Source of the DNA: Paenalcaligenes sp021793095
GTDB lineage: Bacteria > Pseudomonadota > Gammaproteobacteria > Burkholderiales > Burkholderiaceae_B
Direction: 5' to 3'
Assembly (NCBI GenBank): GCA_027317645.1
Contig: DAHVQS010000054.1
Location: forward strand, 1 to 14,196
Length of the DNA: 14,196 nt
In this document: positions 7,135 through 13,941 of the stretch, one piece after another
How the letters are laid out: each line of letters opens with the position of its first letter
How positions within the stretch are numbered: position 1 is the first letter of the stretch
Program-made: the position numbers and the translations under genes
Notes under the pieces: generated by a model
Told to the model about the DNA's origin: nothing
The model's input: the letters and a program-made list of their open reading frames with translations, nothing else
Databases searched by the model: none

Positions 7135-8325
7135 ATGAAATCCTCACAGCGACCCTTAGAAGGAACTACGGTTATCAGCCTAGAACATGCCGTCGCTGCC
7201 CCTTTGTGCACGCGTCATCTGGCTGATTTGGGTGCGCGCGTCATCAAAATCGAGCGCCCCAAAGTCGGCGACTTTGCCCGTCAATATGACGAGCGCGTCG
7301 ACGGTCTGGCCTCGCACTTTGTTTGGGTTAATCGCTCTAAAGAGAGCCTGACCCTCAACCTCAAAGAGCCTGAGGGCATGGAAATCATGCAAAAACTGCT
7401 GGCCGAGGCAGATGTTTTGGTGCAAAACTTGGCCCCGGGCGCGACCAAACGCTTGGGTCTAGACTATGAAAGCTTGGCCCCTGAGCACCCACAACTCATT
7501 GTTTGCGATATTTCTGGTTATGGTGAAAAAGGTCCCTATACGACCAAAAAAGCCTATGACCTACTCGTGCAAAGTGAGGCCGGCTTTTTATCCGTCACCG
7601 GCACCCCCGAAACCCCCTCTAAAGCAGGGATTTCCATCGCCGACATTGCCGCTGGGATCTATGCCTACAACTCTATTTTGGCCGCCCTACTGCAGCGCCA
7701 CAAAACCCAACAAGGCGGACGCATCGAGGTCTCTATGCTCGAGGCCTTGGCCGAATGGATGGGCTTTCCCCTGTACTATAGCTACAAGGGTGCCGAGCCC
7801 CCCGCCCGTGCTGGTGCCAGCCACGCTGCCATCTATCCCTACGGGCCTTTTACCGCTGGTGATGGTCGGTCAGTCATTCTGGGCCTACAAAATGAGCGCG
7901 AATGGAAAACCTTTTGCGAAGAGGTTCTCGAGCAACCCGAGCTCACCACTGACCCCCGCTTTGATGACAATAGCAAGCGCAGCCAAAACCGCGAGCAGCT
8001 GGATGAAATCATTCATCAGGCCTTTGCCGATCTGCGCATTGCCGAGGTCATCCAGCGGCTGGAAAAGGCGGGCATTGCCAACGGCAACCTAAACAGCATG
8101 CAAGACCTCTGGCAGCACCCGCAACTGCAGGCGCGCCAACGCTGGACGCACATAGAATCCCCCATCGGCACCTTGCCCGCATTGCTGCCCCCGGGGGTAC
8201 ACAGCTCATTTGACTATCGGATGGACCCTGTCCCTGCCTTGGGCGAGCACAGCGAGGCCATCCTTGAGCAGCTAGGCTATACGGCCGATACCATTACCCA
8301 ACTGCGCGAGCGCGAGGTTATTTAA
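7135..8325 (+). CDS. ict: Family III CoA-transferase, probable itaconate CoA-transferase
   Basis: CaiB/BaiF enzyme of 396 residues, predicted to move CoA (probably from succinyl-CoA) to itaconate. The family core is intact: PLEGTTVISLEHAVAAPLC at the start, HLADLGARVIKIERPKVGDF (28-47), then GYGEKGPYTTKKAYDLLVQ with Asp142 as the expected catalytic aspartate, and the C-terminal LGEHSEAILEQLGY. Class III matches the P. aeruginosa itaconate CoA-transferase as I recall it, whereas the Yersinia RipA enzyme is of another class. An AGGA seven bases before the ATG is a good ribosome binding site. A 58-base spacer precedes it, so it may be translated independently of the MmgE/PrpD gene, and the lyase follows after only 12 bases. 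The substrate is inferred from the operon; mesaconate, methylsuccinate or citramalate remain possible. Confidence 0.87.
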   Translation: MKSSQRPLEGTTVISLEHAVAAPLCTRHLADLGARVIKIERPKVGDFARQYDERVDGLASHFVWVNRSKESLTLNLKEPEGMEIMQKLLAEADVLVQNLAPGATKRLGLDYESLAPEHPQLIVCDISGYGEKGPYTTKKAYDLLVQSEAGFLSVTGTPETPSKAGISIADIAAGIYAYNSILAALLQRHKTQQGGRIEVSMLEALAEWMGFPLYYSYKGAEPPARAGASHAAIYPYGPFTAGDGRSVILGLQNEREWKTFCEEVLEQPELTTDPRFDDNSKRSQNREQLDEIIHQAFADLRIAEVIQRLEKAGIANGNLNSMQDLWQHPQLQARQRWTHIESPIGTLPALLPPGVHSSFDYRMDPVPALGEHSEAILEQLGYTADTITQLREREVI

Positions 8326-8337
8326 TAAAGGAAAACC

Positions 8338-9174
8338 ATGGCCAGTATTCGCTCCTTTTTATTTGTCCCGGCCAGCCGCGTCGATCGTTTTGAAAAGGCC
8401 CTCGATACCGAGGCAGATGCCGTCATCATCGACCTCGAAGATGCCGTCGCCATCGATGCCAAAGCCTCGGCGCGCGACGCCCTATGCGATTGGGTCGAAG
8501 AGCAAATCAAAGAAGATGAAAGCGTGCTCAAGCGCATTTGGGTGCGCATCAATCCCTTGAACAGCCCTTGGGGGCATGATGATATGGACGCACTGAGTGA
8601 GTTTCCACTCGGTGGCTGGGTCGTCCCTAAAGCAGAAAACACCTATGACATCGAGCAGGTGGTCACCCTCAAGCCCAAGCGCACCCAACTGGCCCTGCTC
8701 ATTGAAACTGCCGTAGGGCTGGCCCATGCGCGCTTATTGAGCAGCCTAGAGGGGGTGGATCGTCTGATGTTTGGCACCCTCGACTTCCAGCTCGATCTCG
8801 ACATGAAGTGCGATGCGCTAGAAACACAGCTCAATGCCTTTAGGGCCGAGCTCACCCTGGCCTCACGGCTGGCAGGTTTGGCCGCCCCGGTCGATGGCGT
8901 GACCCCATCCACCACTGATACCGAGCTTTTGGAACAATCGGTGCAACAAGCCCGTGCCTATGGGTTTGGGGCCAAACTCTGTATCCATCCGCGCCAGGTT
9001 GAAGGGGTTAATAAAGGATTTATGCCCTCAGCCGAGGAGCACGAGTGGGCACAACGGGTGGTCGCCGCCAATGAAAAACACCAAGGCGCCGCCTTTTCTG
9101 TTGATGGCAAAATGGTGGATGCCCCGGTCATCGCTCTCGCGGAACAAATCATCCAGCAATATCAGCGTGATTAA
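8338..9174 (+). CDS. ccl: CitE-like (S)-citramalyl-CoA lyase
   Basis: HpcH/HpaI aldolase/citrate-lyase family protein of 278 residues, predicted to cleave citramalyl-CoA to acetyl-CoA and pyruvate with a divalent metal. The TIM-barrel signatures appear in order: RSFLFVPAS (5-13, usually VPGS), IIDLEDAV (30-37), RIWVRINPL, WVVPKAE (94-100), LLIETAVGL (119-127) with the metal-binding Glu, MFGTLDFQLDL, VDGVTP, GFGAKLCIHPRQV (209-221) and DGKMVDAPVI. The last parts are typical of free-standing CitE-like lyases rather than of the citrate-lyase beta subunit, and no citC, citD or citF is present. An AGGA lies five bases before the ATG. It is the last gene of the operon and meets the convergent helicase gene after six bases. 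Malyl-CoA or another beta-hydroxyacyl-CoA is an alternative substrate. Confidence 0.88.
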   Translation: MASIRSFLFVPASRVDRFEKALDTEADAVIIDLEDAVAIDAKASARDALCDWVEEQIKEDESVLKRIWVRINPLNSPWGHDDMDALSEFPLGGWVVPKAENTYDIEQVVTLKPKRTQLALLIETAVGLAHARLLSSLEGVDRLMFGTLDFQLDLDMKCDALETQLNAFRAELTLASRLAGLAAPVDGVTPSTTDTELLEQSVQQARAYGFGAKLCIHPRQVEGVNKGFMPSAEEHEWAQRVVAANEKHQGAAFSVDGKMVDAPVIALAEQIIQQYQRD

Positions 9175-9180
9175 TACCCG

Positions 9181-11460
9181 CTAATTTTCAGCTGGATCAT
9201 GACGCGGCCAACGCTGCAAAAGCGGGCCGGCAGGTACCCGAGCAGGAATATACCAGAGGCGGGCTTTGGGATCCCAATAGGCCCCCAAAGCCTTGGCCTC
9301 ATCTTTTTCTGCAAAGGGCACCTGCAAATACACACGCTGCGGGTCACGGTTGGTTGATGACGACTCAGCACTGCCCCCACCCACATCGCGGGGTTGGCCA
9401 CTGGCCTGTGGCGCATGCGCTGCCCGCCGTAAACGTTCATGGCGCTGCTGCAACCAATGCAGCTGTTCTTGTGCCGGCGCCTGTGATGCCGCGACCTGCA
9501 ACTGCTGCACAAAGGGACTCTGCCGCTGCTCACCCTCAGGAACAAACAAGGTCAACGACTGCTGCGCCCGGGTGCAGGCCACATAAAATAAATTTTCCTC
9601 ATTGATAGTGGGCTGCTGTGGCCGCGGAAACTCACCCTGCTCTAGATAGGGTAAAAACACATGGCCAAACTCGGTCCCCTTGGCCTGTGCCGCGCACAGT
9701 AGTGACAACACATGCGCGGGGCGTCGCGTCTGACCCGCGCTAGGGACATAGCACACCCCACGATCAATAAAGGCATCGGCCTGAGTCATCCACTGATGTA
9801 ATTGCTCGACCGTAAACTCATGTTGGGCCGCTAAATCATGCAGCCCATAAATAGATTCAGCAATGATTTGTGCCTGCCCGGTGTCCAGATAAATGCGCTT
9901 GGCCAACGCCTCGATATCCAGGCCATCATACAAAGCAGCCAGCATGGGGGCAGCTGGCCCTTGTGGCCCATGCTGCTGAATCACCTCTATGGCCTGGCGG
10001 TTGCGTCGTGCTGCGGTCTCAGTACTGTACTCAAGCATGCGCACCGCGTAGAAATAACGCAGGATAGCGGGCTCTTCAACAATGTCTTTTTGTGCATCCG
10101 CAATGGCATCAATGCCTAACTGGGCCTCACCAAATAAACTCAAAGCGCGCACCATACCCTCTAAGCTGAGGGCATTTAACCCCGTATAAGCCTGTAGGGC
10201 AATGACCAACAACCCCCGCACAAACAGGATTTCATCACGCTGTAAATAAGGCGTAAACCCCAAGCACTGGTACGGCACCCCCGCCATCAACAATGCGTTT
10301 TCCAACGCCACTGACTGATGCTGCGCACGCATGATCACCGCACACTGATTGAGGCTCTGGCCAGGTGTACTCAAACGCGCACGGATGGCCTGTAGCAAGC
10401 GCTCAGCCTGCTGGTGCTCAGCATAGGTATGCACCTCAATCTGCGTCTCACGAACCAAACCAGAGGCTAACTCCTTTTGTTTGAAAGCGCCTGCACTCAG
10501 TGCCAACCATGGCCCATAACGGAAGCTGCGCCCCAATTGAAAACGGGTCACATCGGAAAAATAAGCCTGGAAATGCTCATGCAAATAGCGTTTATCCGCC
10601 CCCATATGCGAATAAATCACCTGATCACTATCGCCCGCAGCCACCAAATAAGACTGTCCATGCTGCAAAAGGGCCCTTAGAATGGCAAAGGCAGTGGCAT
10701 TCATATCGTGCAATTCATCCACGATAATCAGCCTAAAGGTGGGTAAGCCCTCACCTTGCTCAGGATGCAGACACAGACTGCGCGCCAAATCATAACTGGC
10801 ATCAAAAGGTCCTCTAAATAAGGCCTCATCAAACGCACTCAAACGTTGCCGCTCATAGGCCAAGGTCCATAAATACTCGACCAACGGAACTTGATGTAAG
10901 TCTGCGCGCTCATCAGGGCTGAGGCTAAGGTCCTCGTCCAGCAATGCCAAACGATGCTTTAGCCGCAATTGAGTGGCAAAAAATTGGCTGATCGCTGCTG
11001 CGTGGCTGCGAATTTCTAAATATGGGTAACGCTCGGCATACTGCGCACTGCAATCGTCCAACGCCTGCAAAATGGGGTCCTGCAAGGTGCTTAAACTGTG
11101 ATGACGGGGCACATCGCGCTCTCCCCATTGATCCCAGACGGAATGAGCAAAACTCTCTACTGTCCCGATACGTAGGCGCTGCACCAATCGAGGCACCACA
11201 CCCAATGCCAGTAAACGCGCTTTGAAAACCTCAACCGCCTCATGGGTGAACACCCAAATTAAAATCTGCTCAGGGGGCAAACCACGGACCAAGGCCTCGG
11301 CGACACGCAAGGCCAAAGTCGTGGTTTTAGCCGCACCCGCCCCCGCCTCGATGAGACTGATGCGTTGCTGTGACAGCTGGATTAAACGCTGCTCATGAGT
11401 GGGCGTGATGCCACGAGGGACAAAACGGGGCCGATGCCTACTGATCTGCCCCTCCGTCAT
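9181..11460 (-). CDS. UvrD/Rep-like superfamily I helicase with C-terminal DUF5710-like domain
   Basis: Predicted 3'-5' DNA helicase of 759 residues. Motifs in order: Q-motif ITPTHEQRLIQLS (18-30); Walker A AGAGAAKTTT (39-48); motif Ia WVFTHEAVEVFK (69-80); Walker B IIVDELHD (245-252); motif III GDSDQVIYSHMGA (276-288); motif IV GRSFRYG (310-316); motif V AAQAKGTEFGHVFL (590-603); motif VI LFYVACTRAQQSL (624-636). After a low-complexity linker (about 645-705), residues 708-745 resemble DUF5710, with VPFAEKDEAKALGAYWDPK and WYIP, a module seen in primase-like, plasmid and phage proteins. In Walker A the Gly before Lys is Ala; Walker B is DELHD instead of DE(F/A)QD. The ATG lies 23 bases inside the end of the dsbC-like gene, and no other in-frame start is near. 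It probably acts in repair or replication restart; the exact role is unknown. Confidence 0.92.
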   Translation of the reverse strand: MTEGQISRHRPRFVPRGITPTHEQRLIQLSQQRISLIEAGAGAAKTTTLALRVAEALVRGLPPEQILIWVFTHEAVEVFKARLLALGVVPRLVQRLRIGTVESFAHSVWDQWGERDVPRHHSLSTLQDPILQALDDCSAQYAERYPYLEIRSHAAAISQFFATQLRLKHRLALLDEDLSLSPDERADLHQVPLVEYLWTLAYERQRLSAFDEALFRGPFDASYDLARSLCLHPEQGEGLPTFRLIIVDELHDMNATAFAILRALLQHGQSYLVAAGDSDQVIYSHMGADKRYLHEHFQAYFSDVTRFQLGRSFRYGPWLALSAGAFKQKELASGLVRETQIEVHTYAEHQQAERLLQAIRARLSTPGQSLNQCAVIMRAQHQSVALENALLMAGVPYQCLGFTPYLQRDEILFVRGLLVIALQAYTGLNALSLEGMVRALSLFGEAQLGIDAIADAQKDIVEEPAILRYFYAVRMLEYSTETAARRNRQAIEVIQQHGPQGPAAPMLAALYDGLDIEALAKRIYLDTGQAQIIAESIYGLHDLAAQHEFTVEQLHQWMTQADAFIDRGVCYVPSAGQTRRPAHVLSLLCAAQAKGTEFGHVFLPYLEQGEFPRPQQPTINEENLFYVACTRAQQSLTLFVPEGEQRQSPFVQQLQVAASQAPAQEQLHWLQQRHERLRRAAHAPQASGQPRDVGGGSAESSSTNRDPQRVYLQVPFAEKDEAKALGAYWDPKARLWYIPARVPAGPLLQRWPRHDPAEN

Positions 11461-12319
11461 CCGCAGCGTCTGTGGCGCTGAGCTTTTCGCTCACAGACTG
11501 TAATTTGGCCTCTAGCTTGTCTGCTGGCAGCCAGCCATTGACGCGCGACCCGTCCTCAAAAAAGATCGCAGGCGTGCCTTGTACGCCTAAATCCAACCCG
11601 ACCTGTAGTAAATCATCGATGGGGTTATCACAGCTCACCTCGGCCGGACGCTCTTCTTTGAGCATCCAATCGGACCAGGCCTGTGCCGCATCATCTGCGC
11701 ACCACACATGTTCAGCAATGGTCCGAGAATCAGGGGCCAAAATGGGAAACATCAGGCTATAGACCGTCAAATCATCCAACTCGGCAAAGGTCTCGTGCAA
11801 CCGTTTACAGTACACACAATTGGGATCCTCAAACACCACCAGTTGGCGACTGCCATCGCCCTTGACCTGCTTGACCGCATCGTCCAATGGCAACTGGGCA
11901 AAATCTACTCGATTGAGCTCTTCAACACGCTGTGCCGTCAAGTCGGTCAGGGTCGATACATCAACCAAGGCGCCCTGCAGCACAAAGTCCAATGCCTCGT
12001 TGGTGTACAACAACTCGGTACCTAAACGCACCTCGTAGAGCTCAGGAAAGGGGGTGGGACGCACCTCATTGACCTCTATTCCTTCAAAGGCCTCTTCAAA
12101 TTTGCTTTTGATATCCTCTAAAACAGCAGGTTGGGCGGACTGCACCGTCACGCTGTTTTCGGCCTGGCTTTGCTCGCTGATCGTGCTCACTGCACCATCC
12201 GCAGATGCCTCCTCAGACGCCGTCGATGGTTCATCTGCCCACACAGACGTCACCGCCATCGCGGACACACCTAATGCCACCAAAACCTTTGCAAAAACCT
12301 TGTGCAACTTAAATGTCAT
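11438..12319 (-). CDS. dsbC: DsbC/DsbG-type periplasmic thiol:disulfide isomerase
   Basis: Periplasmic protein-disulfide isomerase of 293 residues, which reshuffles wrong disulfides and is normally kept reduced by DsbD. The signal peptide is a basic head, a hydrophobic core (10-24) and a likely cut after VWA (28). An acidic Ala/Ser/Glu-rich stretch (29-62) is longer than in E. coli DsbC. Next come the cystatin-like dimerisation region (LYEVRLGTELLYTNEALDFV, 94-113) and a thioredoxin fold with FEDPNCVYCKRL, the CXXC being Cys168-Val-Tyr-Cys171. Pro250 in QGTPAIFF is the cis-proline. Cys207 and Cys230 match the structural disulfide of DsbC. The active-site dipeptide is Val-Tyr instead of Gly-Tyr, so DsbG-like specificity is possible. 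The gene lies between the ubiH-like and helicase genes; its ATG follows a terminator-like hairpin and has no ordinary Shine-Dalgarno site. Confidence 0.93.
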   Translation of the reverse strand: MTFKLHKVFAKVLVALGVSAMAVTSVWADEPSTASEEASADGAVSTISEQSQAENSVTVQSAQPAVLEDIKSKFEEAFEGIEVNEVRPTPFPELYEVRLGTELLYTNEALDFVLQGALVDVSTLTDLTAQRVEELNRVDFAQLPLDDAVKQVKGDGSRQLVVFEDPNCVYCKRLHETFAELDDLTVYSLMFPILAPDSRTIAEHVWCADDAAQAWSDWMLKEERPAEVSCDNPIDDLLQVGLDLGVQGTPAIFFEDGSRVNGWLPADKLEAKLQSVSEKLSATDAADDGGADQ

Positions 12320-12322
12320 AAA

Positions 12323-12353
12323 TAAAAAAACCCCGCCAATCAGTATCGGGGTT
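12323..12353 (-). terminator. Intrinsic terminator or attenuator between ubiH-like gene and dsbC
   Basis: Read on the minus strand, AACCCCG (12353-12347) pairs with CGGGGTT (12335-12329) around an 11-base loop, and the second arm runs into seven T residues and then ATT. The upstream arm overlaps the stop codon of the ubiH-like gene (12354-12352), and the T-run ends only a few bases before the dsbC ATG (12319). It could end ubiH transcripts or act as a leaky attenuator for dsbC; the GGGG of its second arm is the only Shine-Dalgarno-like run before that ATG. Confidence 0.8.
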
Positions 12354-13578
12354 AACTCCTTTTTGTGCGAGAAAAAAACTGGGGAGCGATGCCCGCGGCC
12401 TCTTGGATCAGCAACCGTTTAATCAAAGGCACACGATTGACTAAACGCATCCCGACATTACGCGCCATCATGGCAGGCACCCCGGGCAAACCGAAAAACT
12501 GGTGCAAGCCATGAGTCACCCAGCGCATCGCAAAAATAGGCTCGGCGCGCCGGCGGCGATAACGGCTCAGGGCAGAGAGATCGCCCACCCCCTGATATGC
12601 AGGTTGGGTGCTCAAAACGCGGATAAGTTCCTCGATATCCCCAAAACCTAAATTTAGGCCCTGTCCGGCCAGCGGATGCACCCGATGGGCGGCATCACCG
12701 ACCAACGCCACCCCCGGCGCGATCATGGCCGAGCGCTCGAAGGTCAGAGGAAAGGCATATAAAGGGCTACGTACCGTCAACGCCCCCAAACACCCCTCGG
12801 TGATCACTTGTAAATGCTGTTCTAATTGTTGCGCGCGATCCTTGGGCGCTAACGCCATCAGCTCATCAGCCAAAGCCTGCTTGACCGACCACACCATGGA
12901 AACCTGAGGACCTGCACTGGTATCCGGCATCGGCAATAAGGCCAAAATACTATCACCGGTAAACCACTGGCGGGCAATCCCCTGGTGGGCAATCTCGGCA
13001 TTTAAATGAGTGACCACACCACTGTCGCCATAGGCATAAAAATCATGCTCAATATGTGCGGCGGCCCGTACCTTTGAGCGAGCCCCATCGGCCCCCACCA
13101 CCAAATCAGCAGGCAAAAACTGCCCACAAGCCGTCATCACGCCACGGCCTCGCGCGCCCTCATTGTGAAAACTCTCAAACATGGCCTCGTGCCAGCGCAC
13201 CCCAAAGACCTGTAACGCCTGCAACAACGCCTGCTCTAAAGTGCCCGACTCAACAATCCATGCCAACTCATCACGCATGATTTGCCACGCATCCAGCGTG
13301 ATTTCCCCGGAGGCATCACCAAAGACTTGCATGGCCTGGACAGGGGTCACCCGCTGGGCGGGCATCAGCCCCCAAACCCCAAGCGCATCCAAAAACTGCT
13401 GGCTGGCGACCGATAAAGCGTATACCCGCGGATGGTATTGTTCGGGCTCTAGATTCAGCGGCTGCGCACGAGGCGCCAAGATCTCGACCTCAAAGCCGTG
13501 TTTTTTCATGCCCAGGGCGGCCGCCATCCCAGCCAAACCGCCCCCACAAACTAAAATTTTGTCTTGCTTGCGACTCAT
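12352..13578 (-). CDS. UbiH/UbiF/VisC-family FAD-dependent hydroxylase (ubiquinone biosynthesis)
   Basis: Class A flavoprotein monooxygenase of 408 residues, probably hydroxylating a polyprenyl-phenol ring carbon during aerobic ubiquinone synthesis at the inner membrane. The FAD-binding GGGLAGMAAAL (12-22) is at the N-terminus. The middle holds the GADGARSKVR (162-171) DG motif, and GDAAHRVHPLAGQGLNLGFGD (294-314, interrupted by my reading only at its ends) is the COQ6/UbiH family signature, binding FAD and NAD(P)H. Length fits UbiH, UbiF and UbiI equally; sequence alone does not tell me which ring position is modified. Its ATG overlaps the TGA of the mltA fragment (ATGA), a translational-coupling arrangement showing that the two genes were, and may still be, one operon. 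A terminator-like hairpin overlaps its own stop codon. Confidence 0.92.
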   Translation of the reverse strand: MSRKQDKILVCGGGLAGMAAALGMKKHGFEVEILAPRAQPLNLEPEQYHPRVYALSVASQQFLDALGVWGLMPAQRVTPVQAMQVFGDASGEITLDAWQIMRDELAWIVESGTLEQALLQALQVFGVRWHEAMFESFHNEGARGRGVMTACGQFLPADLVVGADGARSKVRAAAHIEHDFYAYGDSGVVTHLNAEIAHQGIARQWFTGDSILALLPMPDTSAGPQVSMVWSVKQALADELMALAPKDRAQQLEQHLQVITEGCLGALTVRSPLYAFPLTFERSAMIAPGVALVGDAAHRVHPLAGQGLNLGFGDIEELIRVLSTQPAYQGVGDLSALSRYRRRRAEPIFAMRWVTHGLHQFFGLPGVPAMMARNVGMRLVNRVPLIKRLLIQEAAGIAPQFFSRTKRS

Positions 13579-13859
13579 CGTGCAGAAGGTGTGCCTGCTT
13601 GTTTAGGCCAGAGCACCCATAATTCACCAGGTTGTTTCATTTTACCGGCTAATGCTCCGGCTTGCTCACCGCTGCCCCAATAAAAGTCCATCCGCGCCGC
13701 CCCTTTGATGGCGGCCCCCGTATCTTGGGCGAAGACCACCTGACGCAACGGCTGACCCGTATCGGGGCGCTTGCTGGCCATATAAACCAAACTGCCTAAG
13801 GGGACAAACTCGGGATCCACTGCAATGGCTCGCTCGGCCAATAGCGTTTCCAGATCCAT
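13575..13859 (-). pseudogene. mltA: Truncated lytic murein transglycosylase A: 3D domain only
   Basis: The 94 residues match only the C-terminal end of MltA, an outer-membrane lipoprotein that cleaves peptidoglycan to 1,6-anhydro products. Recognisable are ERAIAVDPEFVPLGSLVYM (9-27), the 3D-domain core AQDTGAAIKGAARMDFYWG (44-62) with Asp46 and Asp58, and EQAGALAGKMKQPGELWVL, where the family normally ends. The signal peptide, lipobox and the whole MltA substrate-cradling domain (roughly 250-300 residues) are missing. Upstream the frame continues only about twenty unrelated codons to a stop at 13925. A GGAGG lies seven bases before the ATG, so the fragment could still be translated, but without export signals it should not reach peptidoglycan. 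The stop overlaps the ubiH-like start. Most likely the remnant of a deletion or insertion; an assembly join is the alternative. Confidence 0.8.
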
Positions 13860-13941
13860 TACACATCCTCCCGTCTGTGCCGACCATGCCCCGGTGCGGG
13901 CTCTGCAATCCCATTTACTTGCTCAGCAGCTTGGCTGCCAC
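13860..13941. other. Junction between SnoaL-like gene and mltA remnant
   Basis: These 82 bases join two unrelated reading frames. They contain a short hairpin GCAGC-TTG-GCTGC (13926-13938) with no T-run, and the GGAGG site. I see no inverted repeat, target duplication, integrase or tRNA end that would name the mechanism of the rearrangement. Confidence 0.5.
13867..13871 (-). promoter_or_regulatory. Strong Shine-Dalgarno site before the mltA fragment
   Basis: GGAGG on the minus strand lies seven bases before the ATG of the 3D-domain fragment. It is odd for a remnant, because a mid-gene position of full mltA would not be expected to carry a start signal. It may be chance, or may help translation reach the coupled ubiH-like gene. 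Confidence 0.55.

Noticed and set aside
594..8325. The two family III CoA-transferases as a recent duplication
   Set aside because: They share only family-level motifs and differ in length, spacing and most residues.
8338..9174. Citrate lyase beta subunit (citE)
   Set aside because: No citC, citD, citF or citG is present, and the C-terminal DGKMVDAPV is typical of free-standing CitE-like lyases.
13926..13938. Hairpin GCAGC-TTG-GCTGC as terminator of the SnoaL-like gene
   Set aside because: Only five pairs and no T-run on either strand.
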